This document shows, piece after piece, positions 16,543 through 23,446 of a stretch of DNA of 32,080 nucleotides. The notes beneath the pieces were generated by a model. It was not told where the DNA came from, ran no database searches, and worked only from the letters and a program-made list of their open reading frames with translations. The stretch lies in assembly GCA_023384095.1 (NCBI GenBank), contig JAHDXT010000043.1, positions 1-32,080 on the forward strand, read 5' to 3'. How positions within the stretch are numbered: the stretch's first letter is position 1; every line of letters starts with the position of its first letter. The position numbers and the translations under genes are program-made. This DNA comes from Hyphomicrobiaceae bacterium (GTDB lineage: Bacteria > Pseudomonadota > Alphaproteobacteria > Rhizobiales > Hyphomicrobiaceae).

Positions 16543-17565
16543 TCAGTTGAAAGGAGGCGAGTAGAGGAGGCCGCCTTTCGTCCAAAGATTGTTCATGCCG
16601 CGTGGCAGCTTCAGCGCGGATTTCTCGCCGAAGTTGCGCTCGTAGGCCTCGCCGTAGTTTCCAACCTGCTTGATGACGCGATAGGCCCATTGCTCGTCGA
16701 GCCCGAGCGCCTTGCCCAGACCCGGCGTGACGCCCAGAAGACGGCGGATGCCCGGGTCGTCGGACTCGAGCATCTTGTCGACGTTCGCGGAGCTGACACC
16801 GGTTTCCTCAGCCTCGATCATGGCGTAGACGACCCAGGTGACGATGTCTGTCCACTGGTCGTCTCCGTGCCGCACGACGGGCCCCATCGGGTCCTTGCCG
16901 GCGATTTCGTCCAGGAACACGAAGTCATCGGGGTTCTTGGCGAAAATGGCCCGTTGCGAAGCAAGCCCGGAGGTCGTTTGCACGTTCACATCGCAGCGGC
17001 CCGAGAAAAAGGCCTGCGACAACTCCTGCGGCTTGTCGATGACGACGGCCTTGTATTGCATGTCATTCCTGCGGAACACGTCGGCGACGACCTTCTCGGA
17101 CGTCGATCCGGGCGCGACGCAGACCGTTGCGCCATCGAGGTCCTTGACGCTCTTTGCGTTGAGGGACCTCGGCACCAGGAAGCCCTGCGCGTCATAGAAC
17201 GTCACCGGCCCGAAATCGAAGCCGAGACTGGTATCCCGCAGAAGCGTCTTGGTGACGTTGTTCGTCAGCACATCGACTTCACCGGTTTGCAGCACGGGAA
17301 AGCGGCTCTGTGCGGTCGTCTTGGTGAATTGCGTTTTCGAGGCATCCCCGAGCACGGCGGCTGCTATGGCACGGCAGGTGTCCACGTCGATCCCCGTCCA
17401 GCGCCCCTGGCTGTCGATCACGGAGAAGCCGGCCCGGCCGCCGTGAATGCCGCAGATCAATGTTCCGCGCTGCTTCACGGTGTCCAGAGTTGCCGCATGC
17501 GCATCCTGCGCTACGGTTGCGAGCCCCAGAGCGATGGCTGCGGCGTGGAGCAATAAGGGTCTCAT
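16543..17565 (-). CDS. aapJ: Amino-acid ABC importer substrate-binding protein, AapJ-like
   Basis: The 340-residue protein starts with a signal peptide (MRPLLLHAAAIALGLATVAQDAHA, cut before ATLDTVKQRG). It continues with family 3 binding-protein motifs: LICGIHGGRAGFS, GIDVDTCRAIAAAVLGDASK, SRFPVLQTGEVDVLTNN and the AapJ-like end WAYRVIKQVGNYGEAYERNFG. It should bind L-amino acids in the periplasm with broad or modified specificity. ATG 17565 overlaps the regulator's stop by four bases, so the importer and regulator are cotranscribed and probably co-translated. Confidence 0.92.
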   Translation of the reverse strand: MRPLLLHAAAIALGLATVAQDAHAATLDTVKQRGTLICGIHGGRAGFSVIDSQGRWTGIDVDTCRAIAAAVLGDASKTQFTKTTAQSRFPVLQTGEVDVLTNNVTKTLLRDTSLGFDFGPVTFYDAQGFLVPRSLNAKSVKDLDGATVCVAPGSTSEKVVADVFRRNDMQYKAVVIDKPQELSQAFFSGRCDVNVQTTSGLASQRAIFAKNPDDFVFLDEIAGKDPMGPVVRHGDDQWTDIVTWVVYAMIEAEETGVSSANVDKMLESDDPGIRRLLGVTPGLGKALGLDEQWAYRVIKQVGNYGEAYERNFGEKSALKLPRGMNNLWTKGGLLYSPPFN

Positions 17566-18305
17566 TTCAGGCGTTCCTCTTTTTTTCTGCCGAGTGGTTG
17601 CTGGAGAACGGTGTTCTTGCCGGGAGGGACCGCCTTGGGAACATAGATCGGTACCCTCGGCACGCGCGTGCGGGCCTCGAGAACACTCGCGAGGTGATCC
17701 ATGATGCGCGTTTGTGCGAGCGCCTCGTCGCCGCTCTCGATGGCATCGAGAATCGCCAGATGCTCGTGCAGACTCTTGGTGGCCTGATCCGAGCCGACCG
17801 GGCGCCCTGAACGAAGAGCCATGATGGGTAGCCGCAGCGTTTCATAGGTCTGCAGCATGCGCCTGTTGCCGGTCGCGCGGACGATCGCCTCGTGAAAATC
17901 CCAGCCCACACGATGCATAGCTGCGATGCTGCCGACGTTCCTGCGTCCACGGAAGGATGAAAGCCGCTTGCGGAATGCGGAGAGCTCCGGCGTCACACCA
18001 CGCTGCGCGACGAGGTAGGCCGCCATGCCCTCCACCGCCAGCCGGACCTCGTAGATCTCGCGTACGTCGTCTATCGAGGGGCTTCTGAGGAAGGTGCCGC
18101 GCATGGGCACGACCTCGAGCAGACCATCGCGCGCAAACGCCTTGAGGGCTTCGCGCACCGGCGTGCGGCCAAGACCGAGCTGAACCGCCAGCGATCGTTC
18201 CGAAATGGCTTCGTCCGGCAGGATCGCACCGGCAGCGATCAGGCGCTTTATGCGGGCGTACGCCTGTTCGCGATCGCTCTGCTCCGACTGGTGCATGGCT
18301 GGCAT
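17562..18305 (-). CDS. GntR-family regulator with FCD ligand domain
   Basis: The 247-residue protein has an N-terminal winged helix (about 12-75; ISERSLAVQLGLGRTPVREALKAFARDGLLEV) and a C-terminal all-helical FCD domain (about 80-215). Metal- and ligand-site His residues lie in DFHEAIVRATGN, SLHEHLAILDAIESGD and MDHL. FCD regulators usually repress catabolic operons until a small carboxylic or amino acid binds. The last ~35 residues are Pro- and Lys-rich. It is the first gene of the operon and overlaps aapJ, so it is probably an autoregulated repressor. Overlapping palindromes 22 bases before the start are candidate operators. Confidence 0.9.
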   Translation of the reverse strand: MPAMHQSEQSDREQAYARIKRLIAAGAILPDEAISERSLAVQLGLGRTPVREALKAFARDGLLEVVPMRGTFLRSPSIDDVREIYEVRLAVEGMAAYLVAQRGVTPELSAFRKRLSSFRGRRNVGSIAAMHRVGWDFHEAIVRATGNRRMLQTYETLRLPIMALRSGRPVGSDQATKSLHEHLAILDAIESGDEALAQTRIMDHLASVLEARTRVPRVPIYVPKAVPPGKNTVLQQPLGRKKEERLK

Positions 18306-18326
18306 GCCAGCACGTCGGCGGAAATC

Positions 18327-18343
18327 CTGTCAACAGAATTCTG
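18327..18343. promoter_or_regulatory. Overlapping palindromes, candidate operator of the GntR/Aap operon
   Basis: CTGT-CA-ACAG (18327-18336) overlaps the perfect palindrome CAGAATTCTG (18334-18343), 22 bases upstream of the regulator's ATG at 18305. The first resembles the TGT-N2-ACA core that many FCD-type GntR proteins bind. The position suits repression of the whole minus-strand operon. No binding evidence exists. Confidence 0.45.
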
Positions 18344-18410
18344 CGGCGGCAGCAGCATGTCTGGTGTTCTGGCGCTATCGCAAGATTCTCACTGCCTGCC
18401 CACGCCACAC

Positions 18411-18497
18411 CGTCATTCCCGCGGAGGCGGGAAACCACGACACCGAATAGATCAGGTGTGGAGAGTTGCGTGGATGGCCGCCTTCGCGGGAATGACG
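18411..18497. repeat. Inverted pair of a dispersed palindromic repeat
   Basis: CGTCATTCCCGCGGAGGCGG (18411-18430, continuing to 18440) recurs inverted at 18468-18497, with 30-base arms that differ at only a few positions. Together they can form a long hairpin with a 27-base loop. Each arm also contains its own small palindrome (CCCGCGGAGGCGGG-like). The same family occurs three times at 31847-32002. This is a REP-like intergenic element, possibly also ending transcripts. Confidence 0.8.
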
Positions 18498-18646
18498 TAA
18501 GGGGAACCAAATGTCGAGAGCGCCATGCCTTCGTGCTTCTTTGGTACGGAGCCGGCATGGCGGCACCCGCCGTAGCCGGCGCGCTCGTCGGGTTCATCCT
18601 GCTGCGCCGGTAGCCGCGCGACGGCCTTGGCCGGCGCGGCTTCCGC

Positions 18647-19318
18647 TCAGCCCATAGCTGCTTGGACGAAAGGCCACACGTCGTTCGCGCCGCGCCAGAT
18701 CATGTCGAGGGCGACGTAGAGGATGACGGCGAGGCCGACGTAGGCGATCCAGTGATGCCGGTGCAGAAGCCGCGCGATGTAGGCGGCGGCGAAGCCCATC
18801 AGCGCGATGGAGAGCACCAGGCCGAACACGAGCACCAGCGGGTATTCGCGGGAGGCGCCTGCGACGGCCAGCACGTTGTCGAGGGACATGGTCACGTCCG
18901 CGATGAGGATCTGCAGCGCCGCCTGCCCGAACGACTTCCTCGGGGCGCCCTCGGCGATGCCGCCGCTGCAGTCCAGGTCCTCGTTCGCCAGGGCCTCCTG
19001 TCCGGAATGCGCCATCGCCGCCGTGGTGCGCAGCTCGCGCCACATCTTCCAGCACACCCACAGCAGCAGCAGGCCGCCGGCCAGCAGCAGGCCGACGATG
19101 GCCAGAAGCTGCACGGTGACGGCGGCGAACCCGATGCGCAGCACCGTCGCCGCGATGATGCCGACCAAAATGGCCTTGTTGCGCTGGTCGGTCGGAAGCC
19201 CGGCAGCCGCGAGGCCGATGACGATGGCATTGTCGCCGGCCAGCACGAGATCGATGAGGATGACCTGGCCGAAGGCAGAAAGCGCCCCGGTAGTCAGATA
19301 ATCGGCAATGAGCTCCAT
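18647..19318 (-). CDS. TerC/YjbE-family integral membrane protein
   Basis: The 223-residue protein has about seven membrane helices in two related halves. Each half carries the family's acidic motif: IDLVLAGDNAIVIGLA near residue 22-37 and IADVTMSLDNVLAVAGAS in the second half. TerC-family proteins are linked to metal (often manganese) export, pH response or tellurite resistance; the ion here is unknown. ATG 19318 gives the normal start just before the first helix. The upstream open frame to 19372 lacks family features. A structured element at 19405-19509 lies 86 bases upstream on its 5' side and could control it. Confidence 0.88.
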   Translation of the reverse strand: MELIADYLTTGALSAFGQVILIDLVLAGDNAIVIGLAAAGLPTDQRNKAILVGIIAATVLRIGFAAVTVQLLAIVGLLLAGGLLLLWVCWKMWRELRTTAAMAHSGQEALANEDLDCSGGIAEGAPRKSFGQAALQILIADVTMSLDNVLAVAGASREYPLVLVFGLVLSIALMGFAAAYIARLLHRHHWIAYVGLAVILYVALDMIWRGANDVWPFVQAAMG

Positions 19319-19404
19319 TCCGGCTCGCCCTTTGTCTCGATGGAAACGAAGGAGCGGCCAGACGACGGCCACACACGGCGATCAGCGCGTCTGTGCTGGC
19401 TGGA

Positions 19405-19509
19405 GGGGATCACGTCAGGCCGCTTCCGATGATGTCCAGTCCGACATCACAGCTCACCTGAGCTGCCAGAGGGGCCCGGCCTGGTGGCCCATAGATAGGC
19501 GTGATCCCC
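19405..19509 (-). ncRNA. Possible structured leader RNA of terC, or a small palindromic mobile element
   Basis: GGGGATCACG (19405-19414) and CGTGATCCCC (19500-19509) form a perfect 10-bp closing stem. Inside are three consecutive hairpins: TGATGTC/GACATCA (19430-19449, 7 bp), CAGCTCA/TGAGCTG (19450-19465) and GGGCC/GGCCC (19472-19490). The whole can fold as a four-way junction. Read on the minus strand it sits 86 bases before the terC-like start, where the yybP-ykoY manganese riboswitch is known in this family; I do not see that riboswitch's conserved AGUAG-type sequence. With terminal inverted repeats it could instead be a MITE-like element. Confidence 0.4.
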
Positions 19510-19597
19510 TGCCGGGCCAAGGGGGGCGTATTGCCTTGCCCGAGCAGCAGATGCAACCCTGACCGGGCGTCCGGTCGCGAAAAAAGTTCATGCGCGA

Positions 19598-19624
19598 TGT
19601 CGATTCCGCCGTCGCTCGATCGTC
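19598..19624 (+). promoter_or_regulatory. Candidate ECF42-type promoter of the DGPF genes
   Basis: TGTCGA (19598-19603) is followed after 17 bases by CGTC (19621-19624). As I recall, TGTCGA in the -35 and CG(A/T)C in the -10 region is the pattern reported for ECF42 sigma factors, the type encoded 1.1 kb downstream. It lies about 50 bases before the ATG of the first DGPF gene, leaving room for a short leader. This suggests the sigma factor drives its own operon. Confidence 0.55.
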
Positions 19625-19674
19625 GTATGAGCAGGAGGCCGATGGGGCCTTCGTCAAGCAGAGGAGTAGACGCG

Positions 19675-20090
19675 ATGCGCGTGGTGGTCTTCGTGAAGGC
19701 GACGGAGGACAGCGAGGCGGGCGTCATGCCCCGACCGAGCTCCTCGATGCCATGGGCAAGTACAACGAGGAGCTGGTGAAGGCCGGCATCATGTTGGCCG
19801 GCGACGGCCTCAAGCCGTCACGCCAAGGCAAGCGCGTGGCCTTCGACGGCCCGAAGCGCACCGTCATCGACGGCCCCTTCGCCGAGACCCGCGAGCTGGT
19901 CGCCGGGTACTGGCTGTGGGAGGTCAAGGACATGGCCGAGGCGGTGGAATGGGTGAAGCGCTGCCCGAACCCCATGCTTGGGCCCAGCGAGATCGAGATC
20001 CGTCCCGTTTACGAGCTGGAGGACTTCGGCGAGAGCGAGGCTTTGGATCGGCACCGCCGGCTGCGCGAGAAGATGACGAAGCCGGAGTGA
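19675..20090 (+). pseudogene. DGPF/YCII-family protein gene with a frameshift
   Basis: GAGGAG precedes ATG 19675, from which MRVVVFVKATEDSEAGVMP is read. The frame then breaks. The continuation TELLDAMGKYNEELVKAG, then MLAGDGLKPS, DGPFAETRELVAGYW and the remainder to TGA 20090 lies one frame back. Restoring one C in the CCCC run at 19729-19732 rejoins them as MPPTELLDAMG. The repaired protein would be ~138 residues with the family's DGPF motif, like its intact neighbour at 20187. These small proteins accompany ECF42 sigma factors; their function is unknown. A real mutation and a homopolymer sequencing error both remain possible. Confidence 0.85.
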
Positions 20091-20186
20091 TCTCATAGCG
20101 CCAGTGCCCATCCAACCAAAGGCGGTGGCCGGAACCCCGCGCCGGACGAGGGCGACGGCACGCGCGACCCCATTCAGGAGACCGAC

Positions 20187-20618
20187 ATGCGAATTCTCGG
20201 ATTGATGAAAGCCAGCAAGGAGAGTGAAGCAGGCGTCCCGCCGAGCAGAGAGCTCATGGAGCGCATGGGCGCATTCGTCGAGGAAGTGACGAAGGCCGGC
20301 GTGATGGTTTCATCAGACGGGTTGCAGCCCAGCTCGAAGGGTAAGCGCCTGAAGCTCGAGGGCGGCAAAGTCACGGTGACCGACGGCCCGTTCACCGAGT
20401 CCAAGGAGCTGGTCGCGTCCTATGCCCTGCTCCAGGTGAAAGACATGGACGAGGCCTTGATGTGGTGCACCCGGTTCCTGGAGGTGCTGGGCGAGGGCGA
20501 GTGCGAGCTGCGCCCCCTCTTCGGCCCGGAGGACTTCTCGCCCGATGTCTTCACGCCGGAGGAAGCCGCACGCGAGGCGGCAACGCGCCAGCAGATGGAG
20601 CGCAACGCGCGCCGCTGA
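20187..20618 (+). CDS. DGPF/YCII-family protein
   Basis: The intact 143-residue protein starts MRILGLMKASKESEAGVPP and shows the family blocks KAGVMVSSDGLQPSSKGKRL, TDGPFTESKELVASYAL and VKDMDEALMWCTRF. It has a ferredoxin-like YCII fold and ends in a charged helix (EEAAREAATRQQMERNARR). CAGGAG precedes the ATG. It is a paralogue of the broken gene 97 bases upstream and lies 57 bases ahead of the sigma-factor gene. Genes of this type are regulated by ECF42 sigma factors, probably as part of a stress response; no biochemical role is established. Confidence 0.9.
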   Translation: MRILGLMKASKESEAGVPPSRELMERMGAFVEEVTKAGVMVSSDGLQPSSKGKRLKLEGGKVTVTDGPFTESKELVASYALLQVKDMDEALMWCTRFLEVLGEGECELRPLFGPEDFSPDVFTPEEAAREAATRQQMERNARR

Positions 20619-20675
20619 GGCCTCCGCCTCGGAGGTGCTTGCCTCCGTGAGGCTGGAATGATGTGATCCGCGGCC

Positions 20676-21938
20676 GTGGCGGTCGCGGATACACATCAGG
20701 CCATCGAGACTGTCTGGAGGATGGAGCAGGCCAGGCTCATCGCCGGGCTGATGCGGCTCGTGCGCGATCTCGGCGAGGCCGAGGAGCTGGCACAGGACGC
20801 GCTCGTCGCCGCGCTGGAGCAGTGGCCGGCGAGCGGCATTCCCGACCGGCCGGGAGCCTGGCTCATGGCGGCGGCCAGGAACCGCGGCCTCGACAGGATG
20901 CGGCGCGCGAAGCTCATGGCGCGCAAGCACGAGGAGCTGGGCCGGGATCAGGAGGTCGACGGCGAAGGCCGCGCGCCGGATCTCGATAGGGCGCTCGACG
21001 ACGATGTCGGCGACGAGCTGCTGAGCCTGATCTTCACCGCCTGCCACCCGGTGCTGTCGCGGGAGGCGCGCGCGGCCCTGACGCTGCGCCTGATCGCCGG
21101 CCTGACGACGGACGAGATCGCCCGCGCCTTCCTCTCGACCGAGGCCACCATCGCCCAGCGCATCGTGCGGGCCAAGAAGACGATCCGCGACGCGGGCGCC
21201 GCCTACGAGGTGCCGCGCGGGCCGGAGCGAAACGAGCGCCTCGCCTCCGTGCTCGAGGTCATCTACCTGATCTTCAACGAGGGCTACGCGGCGACTGCCG
21301 GCGAGGATCTGATCCGCCCCGCCCTATGCACCGAGGCCCGGCGCCTGGGCCGCATTCTCGCCGGCCTGATGCCGGACGAGCCGGAGGTCCTCGGCCTGCT
21401 CGCGCTGATGGAGATCCAGGCCTCGCGCTTCGCCGCCCGCACGGGGGCGGATGGACTGCCGGTCCCCATAACCGAGCAGAACCGCGCCCGCTGGGACCGG
21501 CTCCTGATCCGCCGCGGCCTCGCCGCCCTGGACCGTTCCGAGGCCCTGGGCGGGAATGACGGGCCCTACACCTTGCAGGCCGCCATTGCCGCCGGCCATG
21601 CGCGGGCGCGCACGGCGGAGGAGACGGACTGGAAGCGGATCGCGGCGCTCTACGACAGTCTGCGCGAGGTCGTGCCGTCGCCGGTGGTCGATCTCAATCG
21701 GGCGGTGGCCTACAGCATGGCCTTCGGCCCTGATGCCGGCCTCGCGCTGTTGGCCGACATCGAGCAGGCCCCGGCCTTGCAGCACTACTCTCTCCTGCCG
21801 GCGGCGAGGGGGGACTTCCTGTTCCGCGCCGGCCGGCTCGCCGAAGCCAGGCTCGAGCTCGAGCGTGCGGCCGCGCTCACCCGCAACGAGCGCGAGAAGG
21901 CGTTCCTTCTGAGACGCGCGGCGGCCTGCGGCGGCTGA
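20676..21938 (+). CDS. ECF42-type RNA polymerase sigma factor with C-terminal extension
   Basis: The 420-residue protein has sigma region 2 near 10-75 (ARLIAGLMRLVRDLGEAEELAQDALVAALEQWP, GAWLMAAARNRGLDRMRR) and region 4 near 105-165 (LTLRLIAGLTTDEIARAFLSTEATIAQRIVRAKK). A ~240-residue helical, TPR-like extension follows (NEGYAATAGEDLIRPALCTEARRLGR, then DLNRAVAYSMAFGPDAGL). This layout is typical of ECF42 factors, which lack a linked anti-sigma factor and are thought to be controlled by the extension. GTG 20676 is the first start after an in-frame stop at 20664. No anti-sigma gene is adjacent; the two DGPF genes upstream are its probable targets. Confidence 0.9.
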   Translation: MAVADTHQAIETVWRMEQARLIAGLMRLVRDLGEAEELAQDALVAALEQWPASGIPDRPGAWLMAAARNRGLDRMRRAKLMARKHEELGRDQEVDGEGRAPDLDRALDDDVGDELLSLIFTACHPVLSREARAALTLRLIAGLTTDEIARAFLSTEATIAQRIVRAKKTIRDAGAAYEVPRGPERNERLASVLEVIYLIFNEGYAATAGEDLIRPALCTEARRLGRILAGLMPDEPEVLGLLALMEIQASRFAARTGADGLPVPITEQNRARWDRLLIRRGLAALDRSEALGGNDGPYTLQAAIAAGHARARTAEETDWKRIAALYDSLREVVPSPVVDLNRAVAYSMAFGPDAGLALLADIEQAPALQHYSLLPAARGDFLFRAGRLAEARLELERAAALTRNEREKAFLLRRAAACGG

Positions 21939-21956
21939 CTGCGGTCTGGTGCTAAG

Positions 21957-21981
21957 GGGTCAGCCGCTGCGGGTCTGACCC
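21957..21981. terminator. Hairpin after the sigma-factor gene
   Basis: GGGTCAG (21957-21963) pairs with CTGACCC (21975-21981) around an 11-base loop, 19 bases after the sigma-factor stop and between convergent genes. There is no T-run, so it may be a Rho-assisted end or a repeat. The 11-mer GGGTCTGACCC (21971-21981) recurs at 31201-31211. Confidence 0.4.
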
Positions 21982-21995
21982 TGGGAGGAGGTGGA

Positions 21996-22100
21996 CAGAA
22001 ATCCGCGCGGTGCTCGCGGCTGCCTCTCACTCCGGCTCTCTCCACGCACGCGGGAGAGGGGGATCTCGCCGCAAAGGAATCGTTTCGATTTCGATCGAAA
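21996..22100 (+). repeat. Dispersed ~100-bp intergenic repeat, copy 1
   Basis: The block begins CAGAAATCC and includes TGCTCGCGGCTGCC, CTCTCC-CGCACGCGGG-AGAGGG and GTTTCGAT-TCGATCG. It matches, in inverted orientation, the block at 24483-24575 nearly base by base, with small insertions. It carries an internal palindrome around CGCACGCG. The two copies flank the hydrolase and desaturase genes. It is a REP/MITE-like non-coding element. Confidence 0.8.
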
Positions 22101-22167
22101 AGGCCGTCGGGACGTCCAGGCGATCTGAGCTGCGCACGCGAACGGGCGCCCCGCCGGGATTGGAGGA

Positions 22168-23148
22168 TCACGGCCGATTCCGCATTGCCGGGAGATCGGA
22201 CGACTTGGCCAGGAACTCGCCCACGATCGCGCGCACCTCTTGCTCGTGCCCGACCAGCAGGTGGCCGCCGGTATCGAAAACGACCAGCCTGGCATCGGGG
22301 ATGGCGCCTGCCGCGAGCTCGGCCGCCGGCAACGTATTGAACAGGTCGTCCCGCGCCGTGACGACCAGGGTCGGAGCCGTGATCTTCTCCAGCGGCAGCC
22401 GGTGGAGACCGGGATTGCTGTCGATGTTGATGCCGGGGAACCGCCGGGAGAGCGGCTGGACGCTCCGGGCGATCTGCATCACGCGATCCCGCTCGGCCTT
22501 CGGTGCAGCAGCGACGACCTCCGGCGGCACGCCGATGAATCGGATGAGCACGGACGGGGCGATTTTCTCCGTCGCCCACCAGGCAAAGTCCGCTCCGGCA
22601 TTGACCAGCCGGAATGCGAATTGGCTCCCGCGGCTGCTTTCGATCGCGACCGGGCTCGCCGGTGCATATGTCCCCGGAACCATCAGGATCAGCGCGGCAA
22701 CCCTGCCCGGATGGCGGAGGGCCAGCTCGACTGCCGAGCATGCGCCGGCCGAAATGCCGACGACGACGACCTTGTCGACCTTCAACTCGGCAAGAAGCGC
22801 TGCGTGCGCATCCGCTTGCGCCGAAGGCGACGCATCCGCCGGGATCGGCGTGCCAAGATAGCCGAACCGGGAGGGCGCGATGACGCGGAAGCCGTCGCCG
22901 ACGAGCTCGGCGGCATTGGCGAGGCCTTGGTCGTAGCCGCCGCCGGCGCCGTGGATGGAGAGGAGCGGCATGCCGGCGCCTTTCTCGGCATATTCGATCG
23001 GACCGGCCGTCGTGCTCGCGATCCGGCCGCCGCTGCCGAGGACGGCCCGCGCACGTCCGACCGTGTCGTTGTAGGAGCGAAACACGAGCCCGCCTGCAAC
23101 AACGACGGCAAGCGACGCAACCACCAGGAAAAGCGAGGCAGTGTTCAT
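22168..23148 (-). CDS. Membrane-anchored alpha/beta hydrolase
   Basis: The 326-residue protein begins with a hydrophobic helix (residues 5-23, SLFLVVASLAVVVAGGLVF) that should anchor it facing the periplasm. An alpha/beta-hydrolase domain follows: oxyanion region HGAGGGYDQG, nucleophile Ser133 in GISAG, acid Asp in TARDDLFNT near 276 and His in DTGGHLLVGH near 303. Esterase, lipase or haloperoxidase-like activity is possible; the substrate is unknown. It is convergent with the sigma-factor gene and divergent from the desaturase, 298 bases away. It lies between the two inverted copies of the intergenic repeat. Confidence 0.88.
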   Translation of the reverse strand: MNTASLFLVVASLAVVVAGGLVFRSYNDTVGRARAVLGSGGRIASTTAGPIEYAEKGAGMPLLSIHGAGGGYDQGLANAAELVGDGFRVIAPSRFGYLGTPIPADASPSAQADAHAALLAELKVDKVVVVGISAGACSAVELALRHPGRVAALILMVPGTYAPASPVAIESSRGSQFAFRLVNAGADFAWWATEKIAPSVLIRFIGVPPEVVAAAPKAERDRVMQIARSVQPLSRRFPGINIDSNPGLHRLPLEKITAPTLVVTARDDLFNTLPAAELAAGAIPDARLVVFDTGGHLLVGHEQEVRAIVGEFLAKSSDLPAMRNRP

Positions 23149-23446
23149 GGCTTATCGATCACCGCCTGATTTTGCTCGACGCTGCATAGCATAGCGGCAG
23201 CCTCGACCCGCGGCCGCATCCGTGCATGTGATTAGAATCGTGTGCAGGTGGGGGAATTGATCCAGCGCAAGCATACGTCGGCCAAAATCGAGCGAGAGTG
23301 AGCGGGCGCGGCGAATGCGCCAGAATTGCGAGGCAGCCCCGGTTCACAGCGTCTGCACTTGCGAAACACCGGGTGGTCTGCGAGGGTCGATGCAACGTGC
23401 TGGCTGAAATCCAGTGCCTCGAAAAACAGCTCAGGAGAACAGAGAT
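23149..23446. other. 298-bp divergent intergenic region
   Basis: The region separates the hydrolase (minus) from the desaturase (plus) and should hold both promoters. I see no strong palindrome or gene. The desaturase ribosome site AGGAG is at 23433-23437. Confidence 0.3.

Larger units (their letters stand above)
18306..18646. other. Regulatory and repeat-bearing intergenic region
   Basis: This 341-base stretch holds the operator-like palindromes, the inverted repeat pair at 18411-18497, and a short plus-strand open tail near 18530-18615. The tail translates as AFVLLWYGAG, then MAAPAVAGALVGFILLRR, ending at TAG. It looks like the C-terminal membrane helix of a lost gene, but it has no start or identifiable family. 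I annotate no gene here. Confidence 0.4.
19319..19674. other. Divergent intergenic region with a structured element and an ECF-type promoter
   Basis: These 356 bases separate terC-like (minus) from the DGPF/ECF module (plus). They hold a cloverleaf-like inverted-repeat element (19405-19509), a hairpin GACCGG-GCGT-CCGGTC (19561-19576) followed by an A6 run, and a promoter-like TGTCGA/CGTC pair. No protein-coding gene is supported in either direction. Confidence 0.6.

Noticed and set aside
18530-18615. A gene fragment ending in a membrane-helix-like tail (VAGALVGFILLRR)
   Set aside because: There is no start or upstream family sequence; it runs out of the repeat element. It may be a relic, but it cannot be supported as a gene.
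19405-19509. A yybP-ykoY manganese riboswitch upstream of the TerC-family gene
   Set aside because: The conserved riboswitch sequence (GGGGAGUAG-type start and its partner loop) is not present. I therefore report only a structured element of unknown class.
19561-19582. Rho-independent terminator at GACCGG-GCGT-CCGGTC followed by A6
   Set aside because: The run is of A on the plus strand, so T precedes the hairpin on the minus strand. The order is wrong for a terminator in either direction.
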